From Synchiropus splendidus (lineage: Eukaryota > Chordata > Actinopteri > Syngnathiformes > Callionymidae), in the NCBI RefSeq assembly GCF_027744825.2, contig NC_071339.1:26149501-26213500 (forward strand): a DNA stretch of 64,000 nt. Reading direction: 5' to 3'. The position numbers and the translations under genes were made by a program. The notes below the pieces were generated by a model that was not told the origin of the DNA, ran no database searches, and was given only the letters and a program-made list of their open reading frames with translations. Positions 22,928 to 34,771 of this stretch are shown piece after piece. Within the stretch, counting starts at the first letter, position 1. Each line of letters opens with the position of its first letter.

Positions 22928-24807
22928 GGCACAATGCACAAAAACGCTTTTCAGCCTGAGATAAGGTGGGTTTCGGAACGCCAAACATAAAAGTGTTGAT
23001 AACTTTCGAAAAACACTTCAGACAGCTTAGATTTGATGTGCACCTACTAGAAAGACCCTTTCTGCTATAGTGGGAGGTTAAAATTTCATGTTCTGAAGCT
23101 TCCCTGAAAAGTTATGGCACAATGCGTAAAAACGCTTTTCAGCCTGAGATAAGGTGGGTTTCGGAACGCCAAACATAAAAGTGTTGATAACTTTGGAAAA
23201 ACACTTCAGACAGTTTAGATTTGATGTGCAACTACTAGAAAGACCCTTTCTGCTATAGTGGGAGGTTAAAATTTTATGTTCTGAAGCTTCCCTGAAAAGT
23301 TATGGCACAATGCACAAAAACGCTTTTCAGCCTGAGATAAGGTGGGTTTCGGAACGCCAAACATAAAAGTGTTAATAAGTTTGGAAAAACACTTCAGACA
23401 GTTTAGATTTGATGTGCAACTACTAGAAAGACCCTTTCTGCTATAGTGGGAGGTTAAAATTTCATGTTCTGAAGCTTCCCTGAAAAGTTATGGCACAATA
23501 CACAAAAACGCTTTTCAGCCTGAGATAAGGTGGGTTTCGGAACGCCAAACATAAAAGTGTTGATAACTTTCGAAAAACACTTCAGAGAGCTTAGATTTGA
23601 TGTGCAACTACTAGAAAGACCCTTTCTGCTATAGTGGGAGGTTAAAATTTCATGTTCTGAAGCTTCCCTGAAAAGTTATGGCACAATGCACAAAAACGCT
23701 TTTCAGCCTGAGATAAGGTGGGTTTCGGAACGCCAAACATAAAAGTGTTGATAACTTTCGAAAAACACTTCAGACAGCTTTGATTTGATGTGCACCTACT
23801 AGAAAGACCCTTTCTGCTATAGTGGGAGGTTAAAATTTCATGTTCTGAAGCTTCCCTGAAAAGTTATGGCACAATGCACAAAAACGCTTTTCAGCCTGAG
23901 ATAAGGTGGGTTTCGGAACGCCAAACATAAAAGTGTTGATAACTTTCGAAAAACATTTCAGACAGCTTAGATTTGATGTGCACCTACTAGAAAGACCCTT
24001 TCTGCTATAGTGGGAGGTTAAAACTTCATGTTCTGAAGCTTCCCTGAAAAGTTATGGCACAATGCACAAAAACGCTTTTCAGCCTTAGATAAGGTGGGTT
24101 TCGGAACGCCAAACATAAAAGTGTTAATAACTTTGGAAAAACACTTCAGACAGTTTAGATTTGATGTGCAACTACTAGAAAGACCCTTTCTGCTATAGTG
24201 GGAGGTTAAATTTTCATGTTCTGAAGCTTCCCTGAAAAGTTATGGCACAATGCACAAAAACGCTTTTCAGCCTGAGATAAGGTGGGTTTCGGAACGCCAA
24301 ACATAAAAGTGTTGATAACTTTCGAAAAACACTTCAGACAGCTTAGATTTGATGTGCACCTACTAGAAAGACCCTTTCTGCTATAGTGGGAGGTTAAAAT
24401 TTCATGTTCTGAAGCTTTCCTGAAAAGTTAGGGCACAATGCGTAAAAACGCTTTTCAGCCTGAGATAAGGTGGGTTTCGGAACGCCAAACATAAAAGTGT
24501 TGATAACTTTGGAAAAACACTTCAGACAGTTTAGATTTGACGTGCAACTACTAGAAAGACCCTTTCTGCTATAGTGGGAGGTTAAAATTTCATGTTCTGA
24601 AGCTTTCCTGAAAAGTTATGGCACAATGCACAAAAACGCTTTTCAGCCTGAGATAAGGTGGGTTTCGGAACGCCAAACATAAAAGTGTTGATGACTTTTG
24701 AAAAACACTTCAGACAGCTTAGATTTGATGTGCAACTACTTGAAAGACCCTTTCTGCTATAGTGGGAGGTTAAAATTTCATGTTCTGAAGCTTCCCTGAA
24801 AAGTTAT
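22928..24807 (+). repeat. 9/10-monomer HOR, copy C (10 units, 1880 bp)
   Basis: Monomers 123-132. It shares acatttcag, ccttagat, gttagggc, gacgtgcaac and gttgatgac with the earlier copies. The caccaaaac gamma is replaced by a gagag monomer with cacaatacac, and gctttgattt is private to this copy. The second half is better conserved between copies than the first half. Confidence 0.8.
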
Positions 24808-25559
24808 GGCACAATGCACAAAAACGCTTTTCAGCCTGAGATAAGGTGGGTTTCGGAACGCCAAACATAAAAGTGTTGATAACTTTCGAAAAACACTTCA
24901 GACAGCTTAGATTTGATGTGCACCTACTAGAAAGACCCTTTCTGCTATAGTGGGAGGTTAAAATTTCATGTTCTGAAGCTTCCCTGAAAAGTTATGGCAC
25001 AATGCGTAAAAACGCTTTTCAGCCTGAGATAAGGTGGGTTTCGGAACGCCAAACATAAAAGTGTTGATAACTTTGGAAAAACACTTCAGACAGTTTAGAT
25101 TTGATGTGCAACTACTAGAAAGACCCTTTCTGCTATAGTGGGAGGTTAAAATTTCAAGTTCTGAAGCTTCCCTGAAAAGTTATGGCACAATGCACAAAAA
25201 CGCTTTTCAGCCTGAGATAAGGTGGGTTTCGGAACGCCAAACATAAAAGTGTTGATAACTTTCGAAAAACACTTCAGAGAGCTTAGATTTGATGTGCACC
25301 TACTAGAAAGACCCTTTCTGCTATAGTGGGAGGTTAAAATTTTATGTTCTGAAGCTTCCCTGAAAAGTTATGGCACAATGCGTAAAAACGCTTTTCAGCC
25401 TGAGATAAGGTGGGTTTCGGAACGCCAAACATAAAAGTGTTGATAACTTTCGAAAAACACTTCAGACAGCTTAGATTTGATGTGCACCTACTAGAAAGAC
25501 CCTTTCTGCTATAGTGGGAGGTTAAAATTTCATGTTCTGAAGCTTTCCTGAAAAGTTAT
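24808..25559 (+). repeat. Monomers 133-136 between HOR families
   Basis: Order: alpha, beta1 (with ttcaagttctg), alpha with gagag and attttatg, then an alpha monomer unusually carrying gcgt. This stretch bridges the 9/10-mer and 8-mer families. Confidence 0.75.
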
Positions 25560-28500
25560 GGCACAATGCACAAAAACGCTTTTCAGCCTGAGATAAGGTG
25601 GGTTTCGGAACGCCAAACATAAAAGTGTTGATAACTTTCGAAAAACACTTCAGACAGCTTAGATTTGATGTGCACCTACTAGAAAGACCCTTTCTGCTAT
25701 AGTGGGAGGTTAAAATTTCATGTTCTGAAGCTTCCCTGAAAAGTTGTGGCACAATGCGTAAAAACGCTTTTCAGCCTGAGATAAGGTGGGTTTCGGAACG
25801 CCAAACATAAAAGTGTTGATAACTTTGGAAAAACACTTCAGACAGTTTAGATTTGATGTGCAACTACTAGAAAGACCCTTTCTGCTATAGTGGGAGGTAA
25901 AAATTTCATGTTCTGAAGCTTCCCTGAAAAGTTATGGCACAATGCACAAAAACGCTTTTCAGCCTGAGATAAGGTGGGTTTGGGAACGCCAAACATAAAA
26001 GTGTTAATAACTTTGGAAAAACACTTCAGACAGTTTAGATTTGATGTGCAACTACTAGAAAGACCCTTTCTGCTATAGTGGGAGGTTAAAATTTCATGTT
26101 CTGAAGCTTCCCTGAAAAGTTATGGCACAAAGAACAAAAACGCTTTTCAGCCTGAGATAAGGTGGGTTTCGGAACGCCAAACATAAAAGTGTTGATAACT
26201 TTTGAAAAACACTTCAGACAGCTTAGATTTGATGTGCAACTACTAGAAAGACCCTTTCTGCTATAGTGGGAGGTTAAAATTTCATGTTCTGAAGCTTCCC
26301 TGAAAAGTTATGGCACAATGCACAAAAACGCTTTTCAGCCTGAGATAAGGTGGGTTTCGGAACGCCAAATATAAAAGTGTTAATAACTTTGGAAAAACAC
26401 TTCAGACAGTTTAGATTTGATGTGCAACTACTAGAAAGACACTTTCTGCTATAGTGGGAGGTTAAAATTTCATGTTCTGAAGCTTTCCTGAAAAGTTATG
26501 GCACAATGCACAAAAACGCTTTTCAGCCTGAGATAAGGTGGGTTTCGGAACGCCAAACATAAAAGTGTTGATAACTTTTGAAAAACACTTCAGACAGCTT
26601 AGATTTGATGTGCAACTACTAGAAAGACCCTTTCTGCTATAGTGGGAGGTTAAAATTTCATGTTCTGAAGCTTCCCTGAAAAGTTATGGCACAATGCACA
26701 AAAACGCTTTTCAGCCTGAGATAAGGTGGGTTTCGGAACGCCAAACATAAAAGTGTTAATAACTTTGGAAAAACACTTCAGACAGTTTAGATTTGATGTG
26801 CAACTACTAGAAAGACCCTTTCTGCTATAGTGGGAGGTTAAAATTTCATGTTCTGAAGCTTCCCTGAAAAGTTATGGCACAAAGCACAAAAACGCTTTTC
26901 AGCCTGAGATAAGGTGGGTTTCGGAACGCCAAACATAAAAGTGTTGATAACTTTAGAAAAACACTTCAGACAGTTTAGATTTGATGTGCAACTACTAGAA
27001 AGACCCTTTCTGCTATAGTGGGAGGTTAAAATTTCATGTTCTGAAGCTTTCCTGAAAAGTTATGGCACAATGCACAAAAACGCTTTTCAGCCTGAGATAA
27101 GGTGGGTTTCGGAACGCCAAACATAAAAGTGTTGATAACTTTCGAAAAACACTTCAGACAGCTTAGATTTGATGTGCACCTACTAGAAAGACCCTTTCTG
27201 CTATAGTGGGAGGTTAAAATTTCATGTTCTGAAGCTTCCCTGAAAAGTTGTGGCACAATGCGTAAAAACGCTTTTCAGCCTGAGATAAGGTGGGTTTGGG
27301 AACGCCAAACATAAAAGTGTTGATAACTTTGGAAAAACACTTCAGACAGTTTAGATTTGATGTGCAACTACTAGAAAGACCCTTTCTGCTATAGTGGGAG
27401 GTAAAAATTTCATGTTCTGAAGCTTCCCTGAAAAGTTATGGCACAATGCACAAAAACGCTTTTCAGCCTGAGATAAGGTGGGTTTGGGAACGCCAAACAT
27501 AAAAGTGTTAATAACTTTGGAAAAACACTTCAGACAGTTTAGATTTGATGTGCAACTACTAGAAAGACCCTTTCTGCTATAGTGGGAGGTTAAAATTTCA
27601 TGTTCTGAAGCTTCCCTGAAAAGTTATGGCACAAAGCACAAAAACGCTTTTCAGCCTGAGATAAGGTGGGTTTCGGAACGCCAAACATAAAAGTGTTGAT
27701 AACTTTGGAAAAACACTTCAGACAGTTTAGATTTGATGTGCAACTACTAGAAACACCCTTTCTGCTATAGTGGGAGGTTAAAATTTCATGTTCTGAAGCT
27801 TCCCTGAAAAGTTATGGCACAATGCACAAAAACGCTTTTCAGCCTGAGATAAGGTGGGTTTCGGAACGCCAAATATAAAAGTGTTAATAACTTTGGAAAA
27901 ACACTTCAGACAGTTTAGATTTGATGTGCAACTACTAGAAAGACACTTTCTGCTATAGTGGGAGGTTAAAATTTCATGTTCTGAAGCTTTCCTGAAAAGT
28001 TATGGCACAATGCACAAAAACGCTTTTCAGCCTGAGATAAGGTGGGTTTCGGAACGCCATACATAAAAGTGTTGATAACTTTTGAAAAACACTTCAGACA
28101 GCTTAGATTTGATGTGCAACTACTAGAAAGACCCTTTCTGCTATAGTGGGAGGTTAAAATTTCATGTTCTGAAGCTTCCCTGAAAAGTTATGGCACAATG
28201 CACAAAAACGCTTTTCAGCCTGAGATAAGGTGGGTTTCGGAACGCCAAACATAAAAGTGTTAATAACTTTGGAAAAACACTTCAGACAGTTTAGATTTGA
28301 TGTGCAACTACTAGAAAGACCCTTTCTGCTATAGTGGGAGGTTAAAATTTCATGTTCTGAAGCTTCCCTGAAAAGTTATGGCACAAAGCACAAAAACGCT
28401 TTTCAGCCTGAGATAAGGTGGGTTTCGGAACGCCAAACATAAAAGTGTTGATAACTTTTGAAAAACACTTCAGACAGCTTAGATTTGATGTGCAACTACT

Positions 28501-28567
28501 AGAAAGACCCTTTCTGCTATAGTGGGAGGTTAAAATTTCATGTTCTGAAGCTTCCCTGAAAAGTTAT
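25560..28567 (+). repeat. 8-monomer HOR, first pair of copies
   Basis: Monomers 137-144 and 145-152, 1504 bp each. Shared in order: alpha ending gttgtggc; beta1 with ggtaaaaat; beta2 with tttgggaacg; a variant with acaaag; beta2 with ccaaatataaaag and gacactttc; gamma; beta2; acaaagcac. The gacactttc marker is at 26438, 27942 and 29446, exactly 1504 bp apart each time. The fourth and eighth units differ at position 80 between copies. Confidence 0.85.
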
Positions 28568-30635
28568 GGCACAATGCACAAAAACGCTTTTCAGCCTGAG
28601 ATAAGGTGGGTTTCGGAACGCCAAACATAAAAGTGTTCATAACTTTGGAAAAACACTTCAGACAGTTTAGATTTGATGTGCAACTACTAGAAAGACCCTT
28701 TCTGCTATAGTGGGAGGTTAAAATTTCATGTTCTGAAGCTTCCCTGAAAAGTTATGGCACAATGCGTAAAAACGCTTTTCAGCCTGAGATAAGGTGGGTT
28801 TCGGAACGCCAAACATAAAAGTGTTGATAACTTTGGAAAAGCACTTCAGACAGTTTAGATTTGATGTGCAAATACTAGAAAGACCCTTTCTGCTATAGTG
28901 GGAGGTTAAAATTTCATGTTCTGAAGCTTCCCTGAAAAGTTATGGCACAATGCACAAAAACGCTTTTCAGCCTGAGATAAGGTGGGTTTCGGAACGCCAA
29001 ACATAAAAGTGTTGATAACTTTGGAAAAACACTTCAGACAGTTTAGATTTGATGTGCAACTACTAGAAAGACCCTTTCTGCTATAGTGGGAGGTTAAAAT
29101 TTCATGTTCTGAAGCTTCCCTGAAAAGTTATGGCACAAAGCACAAAAACGCTTTTCAGCCTGAGATAAGGTGGGTTTCGGAACGCCAAACATAAAAGTGT
29201 TGATAACTTTGGAAAAACACTTCAGACAGTTTAGATTTGATGTGCAACTACTAGAAACACCCTTTCTGCTATAGTGGGAGGTTAAAATTTCATGTTCTGA
29301 AGCTTCCCTGAAAAGTTATGGCACAATGCACAAAAACGCTTTTCAGCCTGAGATAAGGTGGGTTTCGGAACGCCAAATATAAAAGTGTTAATAACTTTGG
29401 AAAAACACTTCAGACAGTTTAGATTTGATGTGCAACTACTAGAAAGACACTTTCTGCTATAGTGGGAGGTTAAAATTTCATGTTCTGAAGCTTTCCTGAA
29501 AAGTTATGGCACAATGCACAAAAACGCTTTTCAGCCTGAGATAAGGTGGGTTTCGGAACGCCATACATAAAAGTGTTGATAACTTTTGAAAAACACTTCA
29601 GACAGCTTAGATTTGATGTGCAACTACTAGAAAGACCCTTTCTGCTATAGTGGGAGGTTAAAATTTCATGTTCTGAAGCTTCCCTGAAAAGTTATGGCAC
29701 AATGCACAAAAACGCTTTTCAGCCTGAGATAAGGTGGGTTTCGGAACGCCAAACATAAAAGTGTTAATAACTTTGGAAAAACACTTCAGACAGTTTAGAT
29801 TTGATGTGCAACTACTAGAAAGACCCTTTCTGCTATAGTGGGAGGTTAAAATTTCATGTTCTGAAGCTTCCCTGAAAAGTTATGGCACAAAGCACAAAAA
29901 CGCTTTTCAGCCTGAGATAAGGTGGGTTTCGGAACGCCAAACATAAAAGTGTTGATAACTTTTGAAAAACACTTCAGACAGCTTAGATTTGATGTGCAAC
30001 TACTAGAAAGACCCTTTCTGCTATAGTGGGAGGTTAAAATTTCATGTTCTGAAGCTTCCCTGAAAAGTTATGGCACAATGCACAAAAACGCTTTTCAGCC
30101 TGAGATAAGGTGGGTTTCGGAACGCCAAACATAAAAGTGTTCATAACTTTGGAAAAACACTTCAGACAGTTTAGATTTGATGTGCAACTACTAGAAAGAC
30201 CCTTTCTGCTATAGTGGGAGGTTAAAATTTCATGTTCTGAAGCTTCCCTGAAAAGTTATGGCACAATGCGTAAAAACGCTTTTCAGCCTGAGATAAGGTG
30301 GGTTTCGGAACGCCAAACATAAAAGTGTTGATAACTTTGGAAAAGCACTTCAGACAGTTTAGATTTGATGTGCAAATACTAGAAAGACCCTTTCTGCTAT
30401 AGTGGGAGGTTAAAATTTCATGTTCTGAAGCTTCCCTGAAAAGTTATGGCACAATGCACAAAAACGCTTTTCAGCCTGAGATAAGGTGGGTTTCGGAACG
30501 CCAAACATAAAAGTGTTGATAACTTTGGAAAAACACTTCAGACAGTTTAGATTTGATGTGCAACTACTAGAAAGACCCTTTCTGCTATAGTGGGAGGTTA
30601 AAATTTCATGTTCTGAAGCTTCCCTGAAAAGTTAT
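27628..30635 (+). repeat. 8-monomer HOR, near-perfect pair of copies
   Basis: Monomers 148-155 and 156-163 share every private variant I could find, in order: acaaagcac with agaaacacc; ccaaatat with gacactttc; ccatacataaaag; acaaagcac gamma; gttcataac; aaaagcactt with gcaaatac. Spacing is exactly 1504 bp. I saw no difference by eye. The first of these copies overlaps the previous pair, so the family spans about 25560-30635. Confidence 0.88.
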
Positions 30636-33600
30636 GGCACAATGCGTAAAAACGTTTTTCAGCCTGAGATAAGGTGGGTTTCGGAACGCCAAACATAAAA
30701 GTGTTAATAACTTTGGAAAAACACTTCAGACAGTTTAGATTTGATGTGCAACTACTAGAAAGACCCTTTCTGCTATAGTGGGAGGTTAAAATTTCATGTT
30801 CTGAAGCTTTCCTGAAAAGTTATGGCACAATGCACAAAAACGCTTTTCAGCCTGAGATAAGGTGGGTTTCGTAACGCCAAACATAAAAGTGTTGATAACT
30901 TTTGAAAAACACTTCAGACAGCTAAGATTTGATGTGCAACTACTAGAAAGACCCTTTCTGCTATAGTGGGAGGTTAAAATTTCATGTTCTGAAGCTTCCC
31001 TGAAAAGTTATGGCACAATGCACAAAAACGCTTTTCAGCCTGAGATAAGGTGGGTTTCGTAACGCCAAACATAAAAGTGTTGATAACTTTTGAAAAACAC
31101 TTCAGACAGCTAAGATTTGATGTGCAACTACTAGAAAGACCCTTTCTGCTATAGTGGGAGGTTAAAATTTCATGTTCTGAAGCTTCCCTGAAAAGTTATG
31201 GCACAATGCACAAAAACGCTTTTCAGCCTGAGATAAGGTGGGTTTCGGAACGCCAAACATAAAAGTGTTGATAACTTTGGAAAAACACTTCAGACAGTTT
31301 AGATTTGATGTGCAAATACTAGAAAGACCCTTTCTGCTATAGTGGGAGGTTAAAATTTCATGTTCTGAAGCTTCCCTGAAAAGTTATGGCACAATGCACA
31401 AAAACGCTTTTCAGCCTGAGATAAGGTGGGTTTCGGAACGCCAAACATAAAAGTGTTGATAACTTTGGAAAAACACTTCAGACAGTTTAGATTTGATGTG
31501 CAACTACTAGAAAGACCCTTTCTGCTATAGTGGGAGGTTAAAATTTCATGTTCTGAAGCTTCCCTGAAAAGTTATGGCACAATGCGTAAAAACGTTTTTC
31601 AGCCTGAGATAAGGTGGGTTTCGGAACGCCAAACATAAAAGTGTTGATAACTTTGGAAAAACACTTCAGACAGTTTAGATTTGATGTGCAACTACTAGAA
31701 AGACCCTTTCTGCTATAGTGGGAGGTTAAAATTTCATGTTCTGAAGCTTCCCTGAAAAGTTATGGCACAATGCACAAAAACGCTTTTCAGCCTGAGATAA
31801 GGTGGGTTTCGTCACGCCAAACATAAAAGTGTTGATAACTTTTGAAAAACACTTCAGACAGCTAAGATTTGATGTGCAACTACTAGAAAGACCCTTTCTG
31901 CTATAGTGGGAGGTTAAAATTTCATGTTCTGAAGCTTCCCTGAAAAGTTATGGCACAATGCACAAAAACGCTTTTCAGCCTGAGATAAGGTGGGTTTCGG
32001 AACGCCAAACATAAAAGTGTTGATAACTTTGGAAAAACACTTCAGACAGTTTAGATTTGATGTGCAACTACTAGAAAGACCCTTTCTGCTATAGTGGGAG
32101 GTTAAAATTTGATGTTCTGAAGCTTCCCTGAAAAATTATGGCACAATGCACAAAAACGCTTTTCAGCCTGAGATAAGGTGGGTTTCGGAACGCCAAACAT
32201 AAAAGTGTTAATAACTTTGGAAAAACACTTCAGACAGTTTAGATTTGATGTGCAACTACTAGAAAGACCCTTTCTGCTATAGTGGGAGGTTAAAATTTCA
32301 TGTTCTGAAGCTTCCCTGAAAAGTTATGGCACAATGCGTAAAAACGCTTTTCAGCCTGAGATAAGGTGGGTTTCGGAACGCCAAACATAAAAGTGTTGAT
32401 AACTTTGGAAAAACACTTCAGACAGTTTAGATTTGATGTGCAACTACTAGAAAGACCCTTTCTGCTATAGTGGGAGGTTAAAATTTCATGTTCTGAAGCT
32501 TTCCTGAAAAGTTATGGCACAATGCACAAAAACGCTTTTCAGCCTGAGATAAGGTGGGTTTCGGAACGCCAAACATAAAAGTGTTGATAACTTTTGAAAA
32601 ACACTTCAGACAGCTTAGATTTGATGTGCAACTACTAGAAAGACCCTTTCTGCTATAGTGGGAGGTTAAAATTTCATGTTCTGAAGCTTCCCTGAAAAGT
32701 TATGGCACAATGCACAAAAACGCTTTTCAGCCTGAGATAAGGTGGGTTTCGGAACGCCAAACATAAAAGTGTTGATAACTTTCGAAAAACACTTCAGACA
32801 GCTTTGATTTGATATGCACCTACTAGAAAGACCCTTTCTGCTATAGTGGGAGGTTAAAATTTCATGTTCTGAAGCTTCCCTGAAAAGTTATGGCACAATG
32901 CGTAAAAACGCTTTTCAGCCTGAGATAAGGTGGGTTTCGGAACGCCAAACATAAAAGTGTTGATAACTTTGGAAAAACACTTCAGACAGTTTAGATTTGA
33001 TGTGCAACTACTAGAAAGACCCTTTCTGCTATAGTGGGAGGTAAAAATTTCATGTTCTGAAGCTTCCCTGAAAAGTTATGGCACAATGCACAAAAACGCT
33101 TTTCAGCCTGAGATAAGGTGGGTTTCGGAACGCCAAACATAAAAGTGTTGATAACTTTGGAAAAACACTTCAGACAGTTTAGATTTGATGTGCAACTACT
33201 AGAAAGACCCTTTCTGCTATAGTGGGAGGTAAAAATTTCATGTTCTGAAGCTTCCCTGAAAAGTTATGGCACAATGCGTAAAAACGTTTTTCAGCCTGAG
33301 ATAAGGTGGGTTTCGGAACGCCAAACATAAAAGTGTTGATAACTTTGGAAAAACACTTCAGACAGTTTAGATTTGATGTGCAACTACTAGAAAGACCCTT
33401 TCTGCTATAGTGGGAGGTTAAAATTTCATGTTCTGAAGCTTTCCTGAAAAGTTATGGCACAATGCACAAAAACGCTTTTCAGCCTGAGATAAGGTGGGTT
33501 TCGTAACGCCAAACATAAAAGTGTTGATAACTTTTGAAAAACACTTCAGACAGCTAAGATTTGATGTGCAACTACTAGAAAGACCCTTTCTGCTATAGTG

Positions 33601-33831
33601 GGAGGTTAAAATTTCATGTTCTGAAGCTTCCCTGAAAAGTTATGGCACAATGCACAAAAACGCTTTTCAGCCTGAGATAAGGTGGGTTTCGGAACGCCAA
33701 ACATAAAAGTGTTGATAACTTTGGAAAAACACTTCAGACAGTTTAGATTTGATGTGCAACTACTAGAAAGACCCTTTCTGCTATAGTGGGAGGTTAAAAT
33801 TTCATGTTCTGAAGCTTTCCTGAAAAGTTAT
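30636..33831 (+). repeat. Monomers 164-180, 5- and 9-unit spacings
   Basis: The variant gcgtaaaaacgtttttcag occurs at 30645, 31585 and 33277, spaced 940 and 1692 bp. It is followed by a gamma monomer with cgtaacgcc (cgtcacgcc in the second case) and cagctaag. Monomers 176 and 177 both carry ggtaaaaat. Beta and gamma dominate; I see one alpha (32704). Confidence 0.75.
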
Positions 33832-34771
33832 GGCACAATGCACAAAAACGCTTTTCAGCCTGAGATAAGGTGGGTTTCGTAACGCCAAACATAAAAGTGT
33901 TGATAACTTTTGAAAAACACTTCAGACAGCTAAGATTTGATGTGCAACTACTAGAAAGACCCTTTCTGCTATAGTGGGAGGTTAAAATTTCATGTTCTGA
34001 AGCTTCCCTGAAAAGTGATGGCACAATGCACAAAAACGCTTTTCAGCCTGAGATAAGGTGGGTTTCGGAACGCCAAACATAAAAGTGTTGATAACTTCGG
34101 AAAAACACTTCAGACAGTTTAGATTTGATGTGCAACTACTAGAAAGACCCTTTCTGCTATAGTGGGAGGTTAAAATTTGATGTTCTGAAGCTTCCCTGAA
34201 AAGTTATGGCACAATGCACAAAAACGCTTTTCAGCCTGAGATAATGTGGGTTTCGGAACGCCAAACATAAAAGTGTTGATAACTTTAGAAAAACACTTCA
34301 GACAGTTTAGATTTGATGTGCAACTACTAGAAAGACCCTTTCTGCTATAGTGGGAGGTTAAAATTTCATGTTCTGAAGCTTTCCTGAAAAGTTTTGGCAC
34401 AAAACACACAAACGCTTTTCAGCCTGAGATAAGGTGGGTTTCGGAACGCCAAACATAAAAGTGATGATAACTTTTGAAAAACACTTCAGACAGCTTAGAT
34501 TTGATGTGCAACTACTAGAAAGACCCTTTCTGCAATAGTGGGAGGTTAAAATTTCATGTTCTGAAGCTTCCCTGAAAAGTTATGGCACAATGCACAAAAA
34601 CGCTTTTCAGCCTGAGATAAGGTGGGTTTCGGAACGCCAAACATAAAAGTGTTGATAACTTTCGAAAAACACTTCAGACAGCTTAGATTTGATGTGCACC
34701 TACTAGAAAGACCCTTTCTGCTATAGTGGGAGGTTAAAATTTCATGTTCTGAAGCTTCCCTGAAAAGTTTT
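33832..34771 (+). repeat. Five-monomer block shared with 54700 and 57895
   Basis: Monomers 181-185: gamma with cagctaag ending agtgatgg; a beta with ttgatgttc; a tttagaaaa monomer with gctttcc; a gamma beginning caaaacacacaaacg; and an alpha. The same order is at 54700-55638 and 57895-58833. The aaaacacac markers are at 34401, 55269 and 58464, that is 20868 bp (111 monomers) and then 3195 bp apart. Confidence 0.82.

Noticed and set aside
25522..25752. Minus-strand 68-93 codon frames at many sites, for example 25522, 33794, 45638, 55226 and 60112
   Set aside because: All are the reverse translation of about one to one and a half monomers, opened by scattered substitutions or the 1-bp deletion. 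They recur because HORs copy them. The 188-bp period shifts frame each unit, so no longer protein is possible.
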